From: Cryomorphaceae bacterium
GTDB taxonomy: Bacteria; Bacteroidota; Bacteroidia; Flavobacteriales; Schleiferiaceae
Assembly: GCA_013911625.1 (NCBI GenBank)
Contig: JACESW010000034.1
Coordinates: 1 to 9,405, forward strand
Direction: 5' to 3'
Length of the DNA: 9,405 bases
How positions within the stretch are numbered: position 1 is the first letter of the stretch; every line of letters starts with the position of its first letter. Shown here in pieces: positions 1 to 5,762 of the stretch. Under the pieces are notes generated by a model that was not told the DNA's origin, did no database searches, and worked only from the letters and a program-made list of their open reading frames with translations. The translations under genes were made by a program, and so were the position numbers.

Positions 1-311
1 CTATAAAAAGAGGTCACACCTTATGTGTGCCAAAGCGTGAATTTGATGAACTCTATGAGTTGCCTGTGGAGGATTACCGAAGCCTAATGGCATTTTCGCA
101 GCGCGTTGCTCAGAGCTTGAAGCGCGTGGTGCCGTGTAAAAGAATAGGCTCCTTAGTGCTTGGCATGGAAGTGCCGCACGCACATTTACATCTTGTCCCT
201 ATAAATGCTGAACACGAATTGAGTTTTGCTAATGCTCAATCGGGACTTTCTCAGGAGGAGATGATCGCACTTGCTCGTGCTATTTCAGACGATCTGGATT
301 CTGTTGAATAA
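1..311 (+). CDS. HIT-family (histidine triad) hydrolase, C-terminal part, 5' end outside window
   Basis: The reading frame is open from base 3, and the residues before the GTG at 27 (IKRGHTLC) match the usual GHTLVVPK stretch of HIT proteins. The gene is therefore cut by the window edge and does not start at 27. The diagnostic triad HxHxH is present as PHAHLHLVP at about bases 171-200; its middle histidine is the family's nucleophile. HIT proteins hydrolyse or transfer nucleotidyl groups from substrates such as AMP-lysine, adenosine phosphoramidate or Ap4A; the exact substrate cannot be told here. The ending, an acidic helix after the triad, fits bacterial HinT/YcfF-like proteins of about 130 residues, so roughly 30 residues are missing. 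Its last 32 bp overlap the 3' end of ruvC on the opposite strand. No terminator is visible after it. Confidence 0.9.
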   Translation, partial: IKRGHTLCVPKREFDELYELPVEDYRSLMAFSQRVAQSLKRVVPCKRIGSLVLGMEVPHAHLHLVPINAEHELSFANAQSGLSQEEMIALARAISDDLDSVE

Positions 312-876
312 AGGCCTCCCAGCTACCGCCTTTCCCTTTTGCTTTTGGCCGCTTACCGCCTGAACCGTGTTTAGGAGCCGGTATTCCGCTTGTCTGAGAA
401 TGATGACACACGGCTGCCGCGAGGGCATCCGAGGCATCTAGGTATTTGTGACTCACACCAGGATACATACTTTGTAGCATGCCACTCACTTGCTCTTTAC
501 TCGCATTTCCGTTTCCTACAATACTTTGCTTAATTAAGCGAGGACTGTATTCAAAAACGGGAATTTTTTTAGAAAGTGCTGTAGCCATACAAACGCCTTG
601 AGCACGGCCAAGTTTTAACATTGACTGCACGTTCTTGCCAAAGAACGGCGCTTCAAGAGCCATTTCATCAGGCTTGTACAGTTCAACGACCTTGCTGAGT
701 TCTTCAAAAATATGTGATAATCTTGTATAGTGATCAAGCTTGGCATTGAACTTCAATACATCAAGTACTACGGGCTGGACCTTACCTTTTACAATATGAA
801 TAACACTGTAGCCCATAACTACAGTTCCGGGATCGACTCCTAGAATTACTTTTTCTATAGCCAGAGATTCTCCCAT
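280..876 (-). CDS. ruvC: Crossover junction endodeoxyribonuclease RuvC
   Basis: RuvC is the dimeric Mg2+-dependent nuclease that cuts Holliday junctions with RuvAB during recombinational repair. The 198-residue protein has all four acidic catalytic residues of the RNase-H fold: D15 in GVDPGT, E75 in LEAPFFGKN, and D147 and D150 in YLDASDALA. The conserved GRAQG (90-94) and YSPRLIKQSIVGNGNASKEQV region also match. After the core (about residue 165) comes a basic Gly/Lys-rich linker and a short tail, SWEAFIQQNPDRLK, resembling the tail I recall in other Bacteroidota RuvC proteins. Length is somewhat above the about 173 residues of E. coli RuvC because of this tail. It is the last gene of the minus-strand operon, one base after the transporter stop. 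The tail-coding bases overlap the HIT gene. The ATG at 876 puts GVDPGT about 13 residues in, which is usual. Confidence 0.96.
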   Translation of the reverse strand: MGESLAIEKVILGVDPGTVVMGYSVIHIVKGKVQPVVLDVLKFNAKLDHYTRLSHIFEELSKVVELYKPDEMALEAPFFGKNVQSMLKLGRAQGVCMATALSKKIPVFEYSPRLIKQSIVGNGNASKEQVSGMLQSMYPGVSHKYLDASDALAAAVCHHSQTSGIPAPKHGSGGKRPKAKGKGGSWEAFIQQNPDRLK

Positions 877-877
877 A

Positions 878-2161
878 TTAAATCATTAACCCAACAATAG
901 CAGCTGTATAGAGAGAGGCAACAGTCCCGGCGATAAGTGCCTTGATACTGAGTTCACTTAGGTCTTTACGTCTTGAAGGTGCAATAGTACCAATTCCCCC
1001 AATCTGTATTCCAATACTGGCAATATTTGCGAATCCACAAAGCATGTACGTACTCAGGGTAATTGAACGCTCCGAGGCAAAAAGTCCAGCATTTTTCATA
1101 TCTGTCAAGGTAACGTAGGCGTAGAATTCGTTTAAGATGGTCTTTTCACCAAGTAATTGACCCACCAATAACAAGTCCTGAGGCGGTACCCCAAGAATCC
1201 AAGCGATGGGACTTAGGAGAGCTCCCATGATAAATTGCAATGAGAACGAGTCGTAGCGTCCATCGGTAAATTCTGCAGTCCAAGCATTTAATCCGGTCCA
1301 AGAGCCAATACCCTCGACAAAGAGGTAGTTGACCCCATATACTAGGGCAGTAAATACCAATAGCATTGCCCCAACATTCACAGCTAGTTTCACTCCTTCG
1401 GTAGTTCCGTTAGAAATGGCGTCGAGCGCATTAGATCCCATGTCTTGAGAACTAATCTCAGCGACTTCCTCGACAGCTTCAGTTTCAGGCAAAAGAATCT
1501 TCGCGCTGATCAAAGCCGCCGGTGCCGAAAGAACTGACGCGGTCAACAGATGCTTTGCAAAAAACAATTGTCGTTCCGGATCATCTCCGCCCAAATAACC
1601 AATATAGGCAGCCAATACACCACCGGCAATGGTGGCCATACCTCCTGCCATCAAACTGAGTAATTCCGAACGGCTCATTTTTGCGATATATGGTTTTACT
1701 AGTAGTGGTGCTTCGGTCTGACCAATGAATATGTTACCGGCAGCAGCGAGCGATTCCGCCCCTGAGAGACGTAGTGTTTTCTGCATGACCCAAGCCATCG
1801 CTTTTACCACTTTTTGCAAAATCCCATAGTAGTACAGCAAGGAAGTAACTGCTGAGAAGAAAATTACCGTGGGAAGTACTTGAAAGGCGAATAGATATCC
1901 GAAACTTGATGTATCTGTTATCAAAGAACCAAAGAGGAAAGTAGATCCTTCTCGGGTGAAGTCCAAAAGGGTAACTGCTGCTAAACTAAATTTTTCAAAA
2001 GCCCAGCTAACGCCAGGTACTTTTAGCACCCCCAACGCTAAAATTATTTGCAGTCCTAAGCCTTTAACAACCATCCACCAGTTAATGGCTTTTTTATTGG
2101 AACTGAAAAGCCATAGTACGGCAGTGAGTACGGCAATTCCTAAAACACTTCTAAGGATCAT
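878..2161 (-). CDS. Concentrative (Na+-coupled) nucleoside transporter, CNT/NupC family
   Basis: An inner-membrane symporter that takes up nucleosides with Na+ or H+. The 427 residues carry the CNT signature elements in order: GNIFIGQTEAP (142-152, first re-entrant hairpin, with Q148, T149 and E150 expected to bind the nucleobase); GEKTILNEF (338-346, with E345 the second conserved glutamate); and CGFANIASIGIQIGG (375-389, with N379 and S382 expected to contact the ribose). Many hydrophobic helices span the chain, including 3-18, 35-48, 93-111, 169-190, 259-281, 308-324 and 404-427. A hydrophilic acidic loop lies at about 225-250. The set of binding residues matches the Vibrio cholerae CNT structure, which is Na+-coupled, so Na+ coupling is likely but inferred. 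Its ATG overlaps the TGA of the upstream nuclease gene by four bases, suggesting translational coupling. ruvC follows after one base. Confidence 0.95.
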   Translation of the reverse strand: MILRSVLGIAVLTAVLWLFSSNKKAINWWMVVKGLGLQIILALGVLKVPGVSWAFEKFSLAAVTLLDFTREGSTFLFGSLITDTSSFGYLFAFQVLPTVIFFSAVTSLLYYYGILQKVVKAMAWVMQKTLRLSGAESLAAAGNIFIGQTEAPLLVKPYIAKMSRSELLSLMAGGMATIAGGVLAAYIGYLGGDDPERQLFFAKHLLTASVLSAPAALISAKILLPETEAVEEVAEISSQDMGSNALDAISNGTTEGVKLAVNVGAMLLVFTALVYGVNYLFVEGIGSWTGLNAWTAEFTDGRYDSFSLQFIMGALLSPIAWILGVPPQDLLLVGQLLGEKTILNEFYAYVTLTDMKNAGLFASERSITLSTYMLCGFANIASIGIQIGGIGTIAPSRRKDLSELSIKALIAGTVASLYTAAIVGLMI

Positions 2162-2745
2162 TTTAGCTTATCTAATTTATCTCTGAGCCTAGCGGCCAAC
2201 TCGTAATCTTCATTTTCAACGGCTTCCTCGAGTTGTTTTTCTAGCAGTGTAATACTATCTACTTCAGTTTCTAAGGAGGTGCCTTCTTCTGCGAACTCTT
2301 CTTCAACGCCGTCGGCGATACGCTCTTCTTTCTCGGTAATACCGGCTTGTTCTAGGATGGAAGCCAAAACGTAAATGGGACAATCGACACGGACAGCTAG
2401 CGCTACTGCATCGGAGGGTCTCGAGTCAAAAATCAGCTGAGCACCGTGCTCATTTCTAGCGTAAATAGAGGCATAAAACACACCATTCACGAGACGATGA
2501 ATCAATACCTTTTCAATCTGTGTACCCAACTCATCTAGCATATTTTGCCAGGTGTCGTGTGTCATGGGGCGCGGCGGTGCAATACTCTTTTCTAAGGCTA
2601 CAGCGATACTTTGCGCTTCGGCACCTCCGATAACTACCGGAAGTTTTCGCGCATCGGGTCCTTTTTCAGCAAGGATGAGCGCATACGCACCCGATTTCCC
2701 TTGACTGTAGGAGAGTCCTTTAACCGTGATTTCGATTTCTTGCAT
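2158..2745 (-). CDS. Bifunctional nuclease family protein (DUF151) with C-terminal UVR motif
   Basis: The N-terminal part (about residues 3-137) is a BFN/DUF151 domain, recognised by LPVVIGGAEAQSIAVALE (35-52), the PPRPMTHD segment (57-64) and the RPSDAVALAVRVDCPIYV block (109-126). A plant member of this family has been reported to have DNase and RNase activity; related folds occur in Thermotoga. A very acidic linker (about 138-165) leads to a UVR-type helical hairpin (about 166-195, LEKQLEEAVENEDYELAARL), the module through which UvrB and UvrC interact and which also occurs in Clp-ATPase partners. This two-domain form of about 195-205 residues is common in Bacteroidota. The biological role is not established; nuclease activity here is inferred from family. 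Its start overlaps the etfA stop by one base, and its stop overlaps the transporter start by four. Confidence 0.9.
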   Translation of the reverse strand: MQEIEITVKGLSYSQGKSGAYALILAEKGPDARKLPVVIGGAEAQSIAVALEKSIAPPRPMTHDTWQNMLDELGTQIEKVLIHRLVNGVFYASIYARNEHGAQLIFDSRPSDAVALAVRVDCPIYVLASILEQAGITEKEERIADGVEEEFAEEGTSLETEVDSITLLEKQLEEAVENEDYELAARLRDKLDKLK

Positions 2746-3683
2746 TAGCTAGCGGCCTTGAAGGCGCGCAAAGCATTCACCAATTTGGGAACTACTTCGA
2801 ATGCATCACCGACAATACCGTAGTCTGCAGCTTTGAAGAATGGAGCTTCAGGGTCTGTATTTACTACTACAATGGTCTTTGATGCACTCACACCCGCTAG
2901 GTGTTGAATCGCGCCAGAAATTCCGATTGCAATATACAGATTAGGGTTGACTTGAATACCGGTTTGTCCAACGTGTTCGCTGTGTGGACGCCACCCAATA
3001 TCGCTCACTGGTTTGGAACAAGCTGTTGCTGCACCTAGCACCTCTGCAAGCTCCTCGATCATACCCCAGTTTTCAGGGCCTTTTAGCCCGCGACCAGCAC
3101 TTACCACAGCTTCTGCTTCTGGCAAAGCTACCTTCCCACTGGCAATCTCTGTGCCCACAACCCGTAGAAGTTCAGTGGAAGCAATCTCTTGCGACTCCAA
3201 AATGCCTTCACCCTCGGTATTTTCAATACCAATGCTGTTGGGTACAAATGAAATGATGGGAGAAGCTCCGCTGAGTTCAATGGTTTCAATCCCTTTGGAT
3301 GAAAATGCGCCACGCTTTACGCGCAAGGGCGACGTCTCTAAAGGAAGACTAATGGTATTGGTGCTTAACGCGGACTCTCTAATGGCTGCGAGCGCCGGAG
3401 CAACACTCCTTCCGAGTGAAGTACCGGCAATGACTATACCTGATACATCCGAGCTAAGCGCTTCAAGTTGTCCAGCGATTCCCATGGCGGTTTGGCCAAG
3501 ACTAATTTGAATACAGTGATCTGCACCGTAATTGGCGAGTTCAGCAGCTGGTGCGTTTGAGCTAGTTACCGCAATGACCTTGGCGCCTATCATAGACGCC
3601 CAGTTTTTAGCGTAACCTACAGCTTCATAAGAGGCCTTCTTATACGCCCCATTCCAATCTTCAACAAATACTACAATCGACAT
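2745..3683 (-). CDS. etfA: Electron transfer flavoprotein alpha subunit
   Basis: ETF is a soluble alpha/beta heterodimer carrying FAD and AMP. It accepts electrons from acyl-CoA and related dehydrogenases and hands them to ETF:quinone oxidoreductase. The 312-residue product has the usual N-terminal ETF fold (about 1-180). It is followed by the FAD-binding domain with GRGLKGPENW (197-206), HVGQTGIQVNPNLYIAIGIS (237-256), GAIQHLAG (257-264) and the NTDPEAPFFKAADYGIV signature (275-291). The R in GRG and the SGAIQHL stretch are the FAD contacts expected from known structures. Length is normal for the family. It lies 11 bp downstream of etfB and overlaps the next ATG by one base, so it is translated in a tight operon. 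The bases just upstream of the ATG are A/T-rich with no Shine-Dalgarno, as is usual in Bacteroidota. Confidence 0.97.
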   Translation of the reverse strand: MSIVVFVEDWNGAYKKASYEAVGYAKNWASMIGAKVIAVTSSNAPAAELANYGADHCIQISLGQTAMGIAGQLEALSSDVSGIVIAGTSLGRSVAPALAAIRESALSTNTISLPLETSPLRVKRGAFSSKGIETIELSGASPIISFVPNSIGIENTEGEGILESQEIASTELLRVVGTEIASGKVALPEAEAVVSAGRGLKGPENWGMIEELAEVLGAATACSKPVSDIGWRPHSEHVGQTGIQVNPNLYIAIGISGAIQHLAGVSASKTIVVVNTDPEAPFFKAADYGIVGDAFEVVPKLVNALRAFKAAS

Positions 3684-3694
3684 CGTTTCAAATT

Positions 3695-4441
3695 TTAAAT
3701 GGCTTTTGCTTCTTCATGAAGCAGGCGCACAAGTTCATCTACACTATCAGCATCCACCATTTTCACTTGGGCTTTACCTGCTGGTTTTTCAAAGGCCACT
3801 GGAGAAGTAAGTCCTCCGGTTTCAATGGAGGCTACTACTTCAAGCGGTTTGGTTCTCGCGGACATGATGCCGCGCATGTTAGGAATACGGAGGTCCTTCT
3901 CTTCCACTAAACCTTTTTTGCCGCCAATAACCATTGGTAATTGGGCTTCGTAGGTTGCGTGTCCCCCGTCTATCTCGGAGGTAGCCGTTGCAGTGTTGTT
4001 TTGAATGGAAAGTCCAACACATGCATTGGCGAAGGGAAGGCGAAGCATTGCTGCAAGCATTGCAGGTACTTGTTGGCCGTTGTAGTCTATACTTTCTTGA
4101 CCGCAGATGATAACGTCGTAAGAATTTGCCTCGATGTGGTTCTTGAGTTCTTTGGCTACTGTGATAGCGTCCATAGGGGTGGCATCTATTCTTACCGCAT
4201 TATCTGCACCAATGGCAAGCGCTTTTCTAAGCGTTGGCTCGGTGGTGGCCGGGCCGACATTGATTACGGTGATTGATCCGCCTTGAGCTTCTTTTAGGTG
4301 AAGCGCTTTTGTCAATCCAAACTCGTCGTATGGATTGATAACGAACTGAACCCCCGCAGGATCAAGTGACGCGCCGTCGGCTGTGAAGTTGATCTTCGCA
4401 GTAGTATCGGGCACGTGACTAATACAGACTAGTATGTTCAT
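3695..4441 (-). CDS. etfB: Electron transfer flavoprotein beta subunit
   Basis: This is the AMP-binding subunit of ETF and partner of the adjacent alpha subunit. From the ATG at 4441 it has 248 residues, the normal size, and begins MNILVCISHVPDTTAKINF, the typical FixA/EtfB N-terminus. Recognisable blocks are NPYDEFGLTKALHLKE (36-51), the CGQESIDYNGQQVPAMLA segment (113-130, AMP/interface region) and the beta-subunit signature LRIPNMRGIMSARTKPL (184-200). The frame stays open upstream to another ATG at 4513. Those 24 extra residues do not resemble the family and would cover the putative promoter, so the start at 4441 is preferred. It is the first gene of the minus-strand operon and is transcribed away from pdhB. 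A candidate promoter lies 21-52 bp upstream. Confidence 0.97.
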   Translation of the reverse strand: MNILVCISHVPDTTAKINFTADGASLDPAGVQFVINPYDEFGLTKALHLKEAQGGSITVINVGPATTEPTLRKALAIGADNAVRIDATPMDAITVAKELKNHIEANSYDVIICGQESIDYNGQQVPAMLAAMLRLPFANACVGLSIQNNTATATSEIDGGHATYEAQLPMVIGGKKGLVEEKDLRIPNMRGIMSARTKPLEVVASIETGGLTSPVAFEKPAGKAQVKMVDADSVDELVRLLHEEAKAI

Positions 4442-4461
4442 AATTGGGTTATGATTTGCCT

Positions 4462-4493
4462 CTAAATTACTATGCATGCATAATAAATCCAAA
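4462..4493 (-). promoter_or_regulatory. Candidate Bacteroidota-type promoter for the etfB operon
   Basis: Read on the minus strand, TTTG (4493-4490) is followed after 20 nt by TAATTTAG (4469-4462). This is one base away from the Bacteroidota -7 consensus TAnnTTTG, and the spacing to the -33 TTTG is about right. Transcription would begin close to 4455, giving a leader of roughly 15 nt, which is typical for the group. The match is imperfect, so the call is tentative. Confidence 0.35.
4467..4486. repeat. Palindrome inside the etfB promoter spacer (possible operator)
   Basis: TATGCATGCATA at 4471-4482 is a perfect 12-bp palindrome. It extends to 20 bp (TTA...TAA at the ends, 4467-4486) with only the C4470/A4483 pair mismatched. 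It lies between the putative -33 and -7 elements of etfB, where a dimeric repressor could bind. No regulator is encoded in the window, and binding is inference from position and symmetry only. Confidence 0.4.
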
Positions 4494-4642
4494 GAAATTT
4501 CGATCAAAGACACATTTTTATCATTCGTTCAAATTTCGAACTGAAGTGCTTCTTTGGCGTTAAAAATTGGCCCCGCTTTTTAAGAACTCATTGAAGTAAG
4601 AACAGGGAGGGAGAAAAATCTGCTAATGTTGACATTGCATCT

Positions 4643-4650
4643 TATATTTG
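4643..4650 (+). promoter_or_regulatory. Bacteroidota -7 promoter box for pdhB
   Basis: TATATTTG is an exact match to the TAnnTTTG -7 consensus recognised by the Bacteroidota primary sigma factor. It lies 25 bp before the pdhB ATG, implying a leader of about 20 nt. No TTG is present at the expected -33 distance (17-23 nt upstream); TTGACA at 4629-4634 is too close. The surrounding 11-mer CTTATATTTGC recurs exactly before hppA. Confidence 0.55.
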
Positions 4651-4675
4651 CCGTCCTGACACATCAATTGAAACT

Positions 4676-5656
4676 ATGAAAACGATTCAGTTTAGAGAGG
4701 CCGTTTGTGAGGCCATGAGCGAGGAAATGCGCCGCGACGAAAACATCTTTTTGATGGGTGAAGAAGTTGCAGAATACAATGGTGCATATAAAGCATCAAA
4801 AGGGATGCTAGATGAATTCGGTCCAAAGCGTGTGATTGATACGCCTATTGCAGAGCTTGGATTCGCTGGAATCTCAACCGGTGCTGCCATGAACGGTCTA
4901 CGTCCTATAGTGGAATTTATGACGTTCAACTTCTCAATGGTGGCTATCGACCAGATCATCAACAACGCTGCAAAAATGAAGCAGATGTCTGGTGGTCAGA
5001 TCAATGTACCTATCGTATTCCGCGGACCTACTGCATCTGCAGGTCAGTTGGCGGCAACACACTCGCAAGCATTTGAGAGCTGGTATGCAAACTGTCCAGG
5101 TTTGAAAGTGGTTGTTCCTTCAAATCCTTACGATTGTAAAGGTTTGTTGAAGAGCGCTATCCGTGACAACGACCCTGTAATCTTCATGGAAAGTGAGCAG
5201 ATGTACGGTGATAAAGGCGAAGTGCCAGAAGGTGAGTACACATTGCCTATTGGAGTTGCTGATATTAAGCGCAAAGGAACTGACGTAACGATCGTATCCT
5301 TCGGTAAGATTATCAAGGTTGCGTATGAAGCTGCAGATAAATTGGCAGAAGAAGGCATTTCTTGTGAAATCATTGATTTGCGTACGGTTCGTCCAATTGA
5401 CTATGCAACTGTTATTGAGAGTGTAAAGAAGACCAACCGTTTGGTTTGTTTGGAAGAAGCTTGGCCTTTGGGATCTATTTCAACGGAGATCACTTACAAG
5501 GTTCAACAAGATGCTTTCGATTACTTGGATGCACCTGTAAAGAGAATTACTACAACTGATACGCCAGCACCGTATTCACCAACACTTCTTGCAGAGTTTT
5601 TACCGCAGGTTGGACAGGTGATTGATGCTGTGAAATCAGTGATGTATGTTAAATAA
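4676..5656 (+). CDS. pdhB: Pyruvate dehydrogenase E1 component, beta subunit
   Basis: With the alpha subunit, E1-beta forms the thiamine-diphosphate-dependent decarboxylase that starts conversion of pyruvate to acetyl-CoA. The 326-residue protein is close to the mitochondrial E1-beta type. It has MGEEVAEYNGAYKASKGM (27-44), IDTPIAELGFAG (54-65) and VEFMTFNFSMVAIDQIINNAAK. It also carries FRGPTASAGQLAATHSQ with the phosphorylation-loop-facing histidine region, CPGLKVVVPSNPYDCKGLL, and a transketolase C-terminal domain containing IDLRTVRPID and LEEAWPLGS. E60 in PIAEL is the glutamate expected to activate the ThDP aminopyrimidine. Length and start fit the family. No E1-alpha, E2 or E3 gene is in the window, so the subunit is encoded apart from its partners, at least on this side. 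An alternative is another branched 2-oxoacid E1-beta, but the sequence fits pyruvate best. It has its own -7 box and is followed by a hairpin terminator. Confidence 0.95.
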   Translation: MKTIQFREAVCEAMSEEMRRDENIFLMGEEVAEYNGAYKASKGMLDEFGPKRVIDTPIAELGFAGISTGAAMNGLRPIVEFMTFNFSMVAIDQIINNAAKMKQMSGGQINVPIVFRGPTASAGQLAATHSQAFESWYANCPGLKVVVPSNPYDCKGLLKSAIRDNDPVIFMESEQMYGDKGEVPEGEYTLPIGVADIKRKGTDVTIVSFGKIIKVAYEAADKLAEEGISCEIIDLRTVRPIDYATVIESVKKTNRLVCLEEAWPLGSISTEITYKVQQDAFDYLDAPVKRITTTDTPAPYSPTLLAEFLPQVGQVIDAVKSVMYVK

Positions 5657-5700
5657 CCTAGAGGTTTTACGCTCGAAGTCGAGGTAATGACTCTTCTACT

Positions 5701-5708
5701 TATATTTG
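5701..5708 (+). promoter_or_regulatory. Bacteroidota -7 promoter box for hppA
   Basis: TATATTTG matches the TAnnTTTG consensus and lies in the same 11-mer (CTTATATTTGC, 5699-5709) found before pdhB. It is 54 bp upstream of the chosen hppA ATG. A start of transcription about 4-7 nt downstream would fall at 5712-5715, inside the left arm of the hairpin that begins at 5709. No clear -33 TTG is seen. Confidence 0.55.
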
Positions 5709-5745
5709 CAGCCCTCTTTGTAAATGCATGGAGGGCTGATTTTTT
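5709..5745 (+). terminator. Hairpin with U-tract between pdhB and hppA (terminator and/or 5' leader hairpin)
   Basis: CAGCCCTC (5709-5716) pairs perfectly with GAGGGCTG (5731-5738) around a 14-nt loop. One A later comes a run of six T (5740-5745). This has the form of an intrinsic terminator for pdhB, 53 bp after its stop. It directly abuts the hppA -7 box, so transcripts from that promoter would begin within the left arm. Confidence 0.6.
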
Positions 5746-5762
5746 ATCAAACCATCGTTATA

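Larger units (their letters stand above)
4442..4675. other. Divergent intergenic control region between etfB and pdhB
   Basis: These 234 bp separate the divergently transcribed etfB operon and pdhB. The etfB-proximal half is A/T-rich. It contains a 12-bp perfect palindrome (4471-4482) and two copies of AAATTTCGA (4495-4503 and 4531-4539), the second inside an imperfect inverted repeat GTTC...GAAC (4527-4541). The pdhB-proximal half has a purine-rich stretch (about 4590-4619) and a clear Bacteroidota -7 box. I see no convincing coding sequence, tRNA or terminator here. Confidence 0.6.

Noticed and set aside
2273..2280. AAGGAGGT, a perfect Shine-Dalgarno-like octamer on the plus strand
   Set aside because: It is on the non-coding strand inside the DUF151-UVR gene and no credible plus-strand gene follows; Bacteroidota also seldom use this signal.
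3013..3510. 165-codon open frame on the plus strand
   Set aside because: It lies wholly antisense to etfA, is Ser/Pro-rich with no recognisable family, and is explained by the codon pattern of the opposite strand.
4442..4513. Upstream extension of etfB to an ATG at 4513
   Set aside because: The extra 24 residues do not resemble EtfB, and the family N-terminus MNILVCIS starts exactly at 4441.
4629..4634. TTGACA, resembling a sigma-70 -35 box
   Set aside because: Only 8 bp before the TATATTTG box and with no -10 hexamer 17 bp downstream; not a workable spacing.
5724..5762. Earlier in-frame ATG for hppA at 5724
   Set aside because: It falls in the loop of the terminator-like hairpin and adds 13 residues not expected for the family; 5763 places the first membrane helix at the start.
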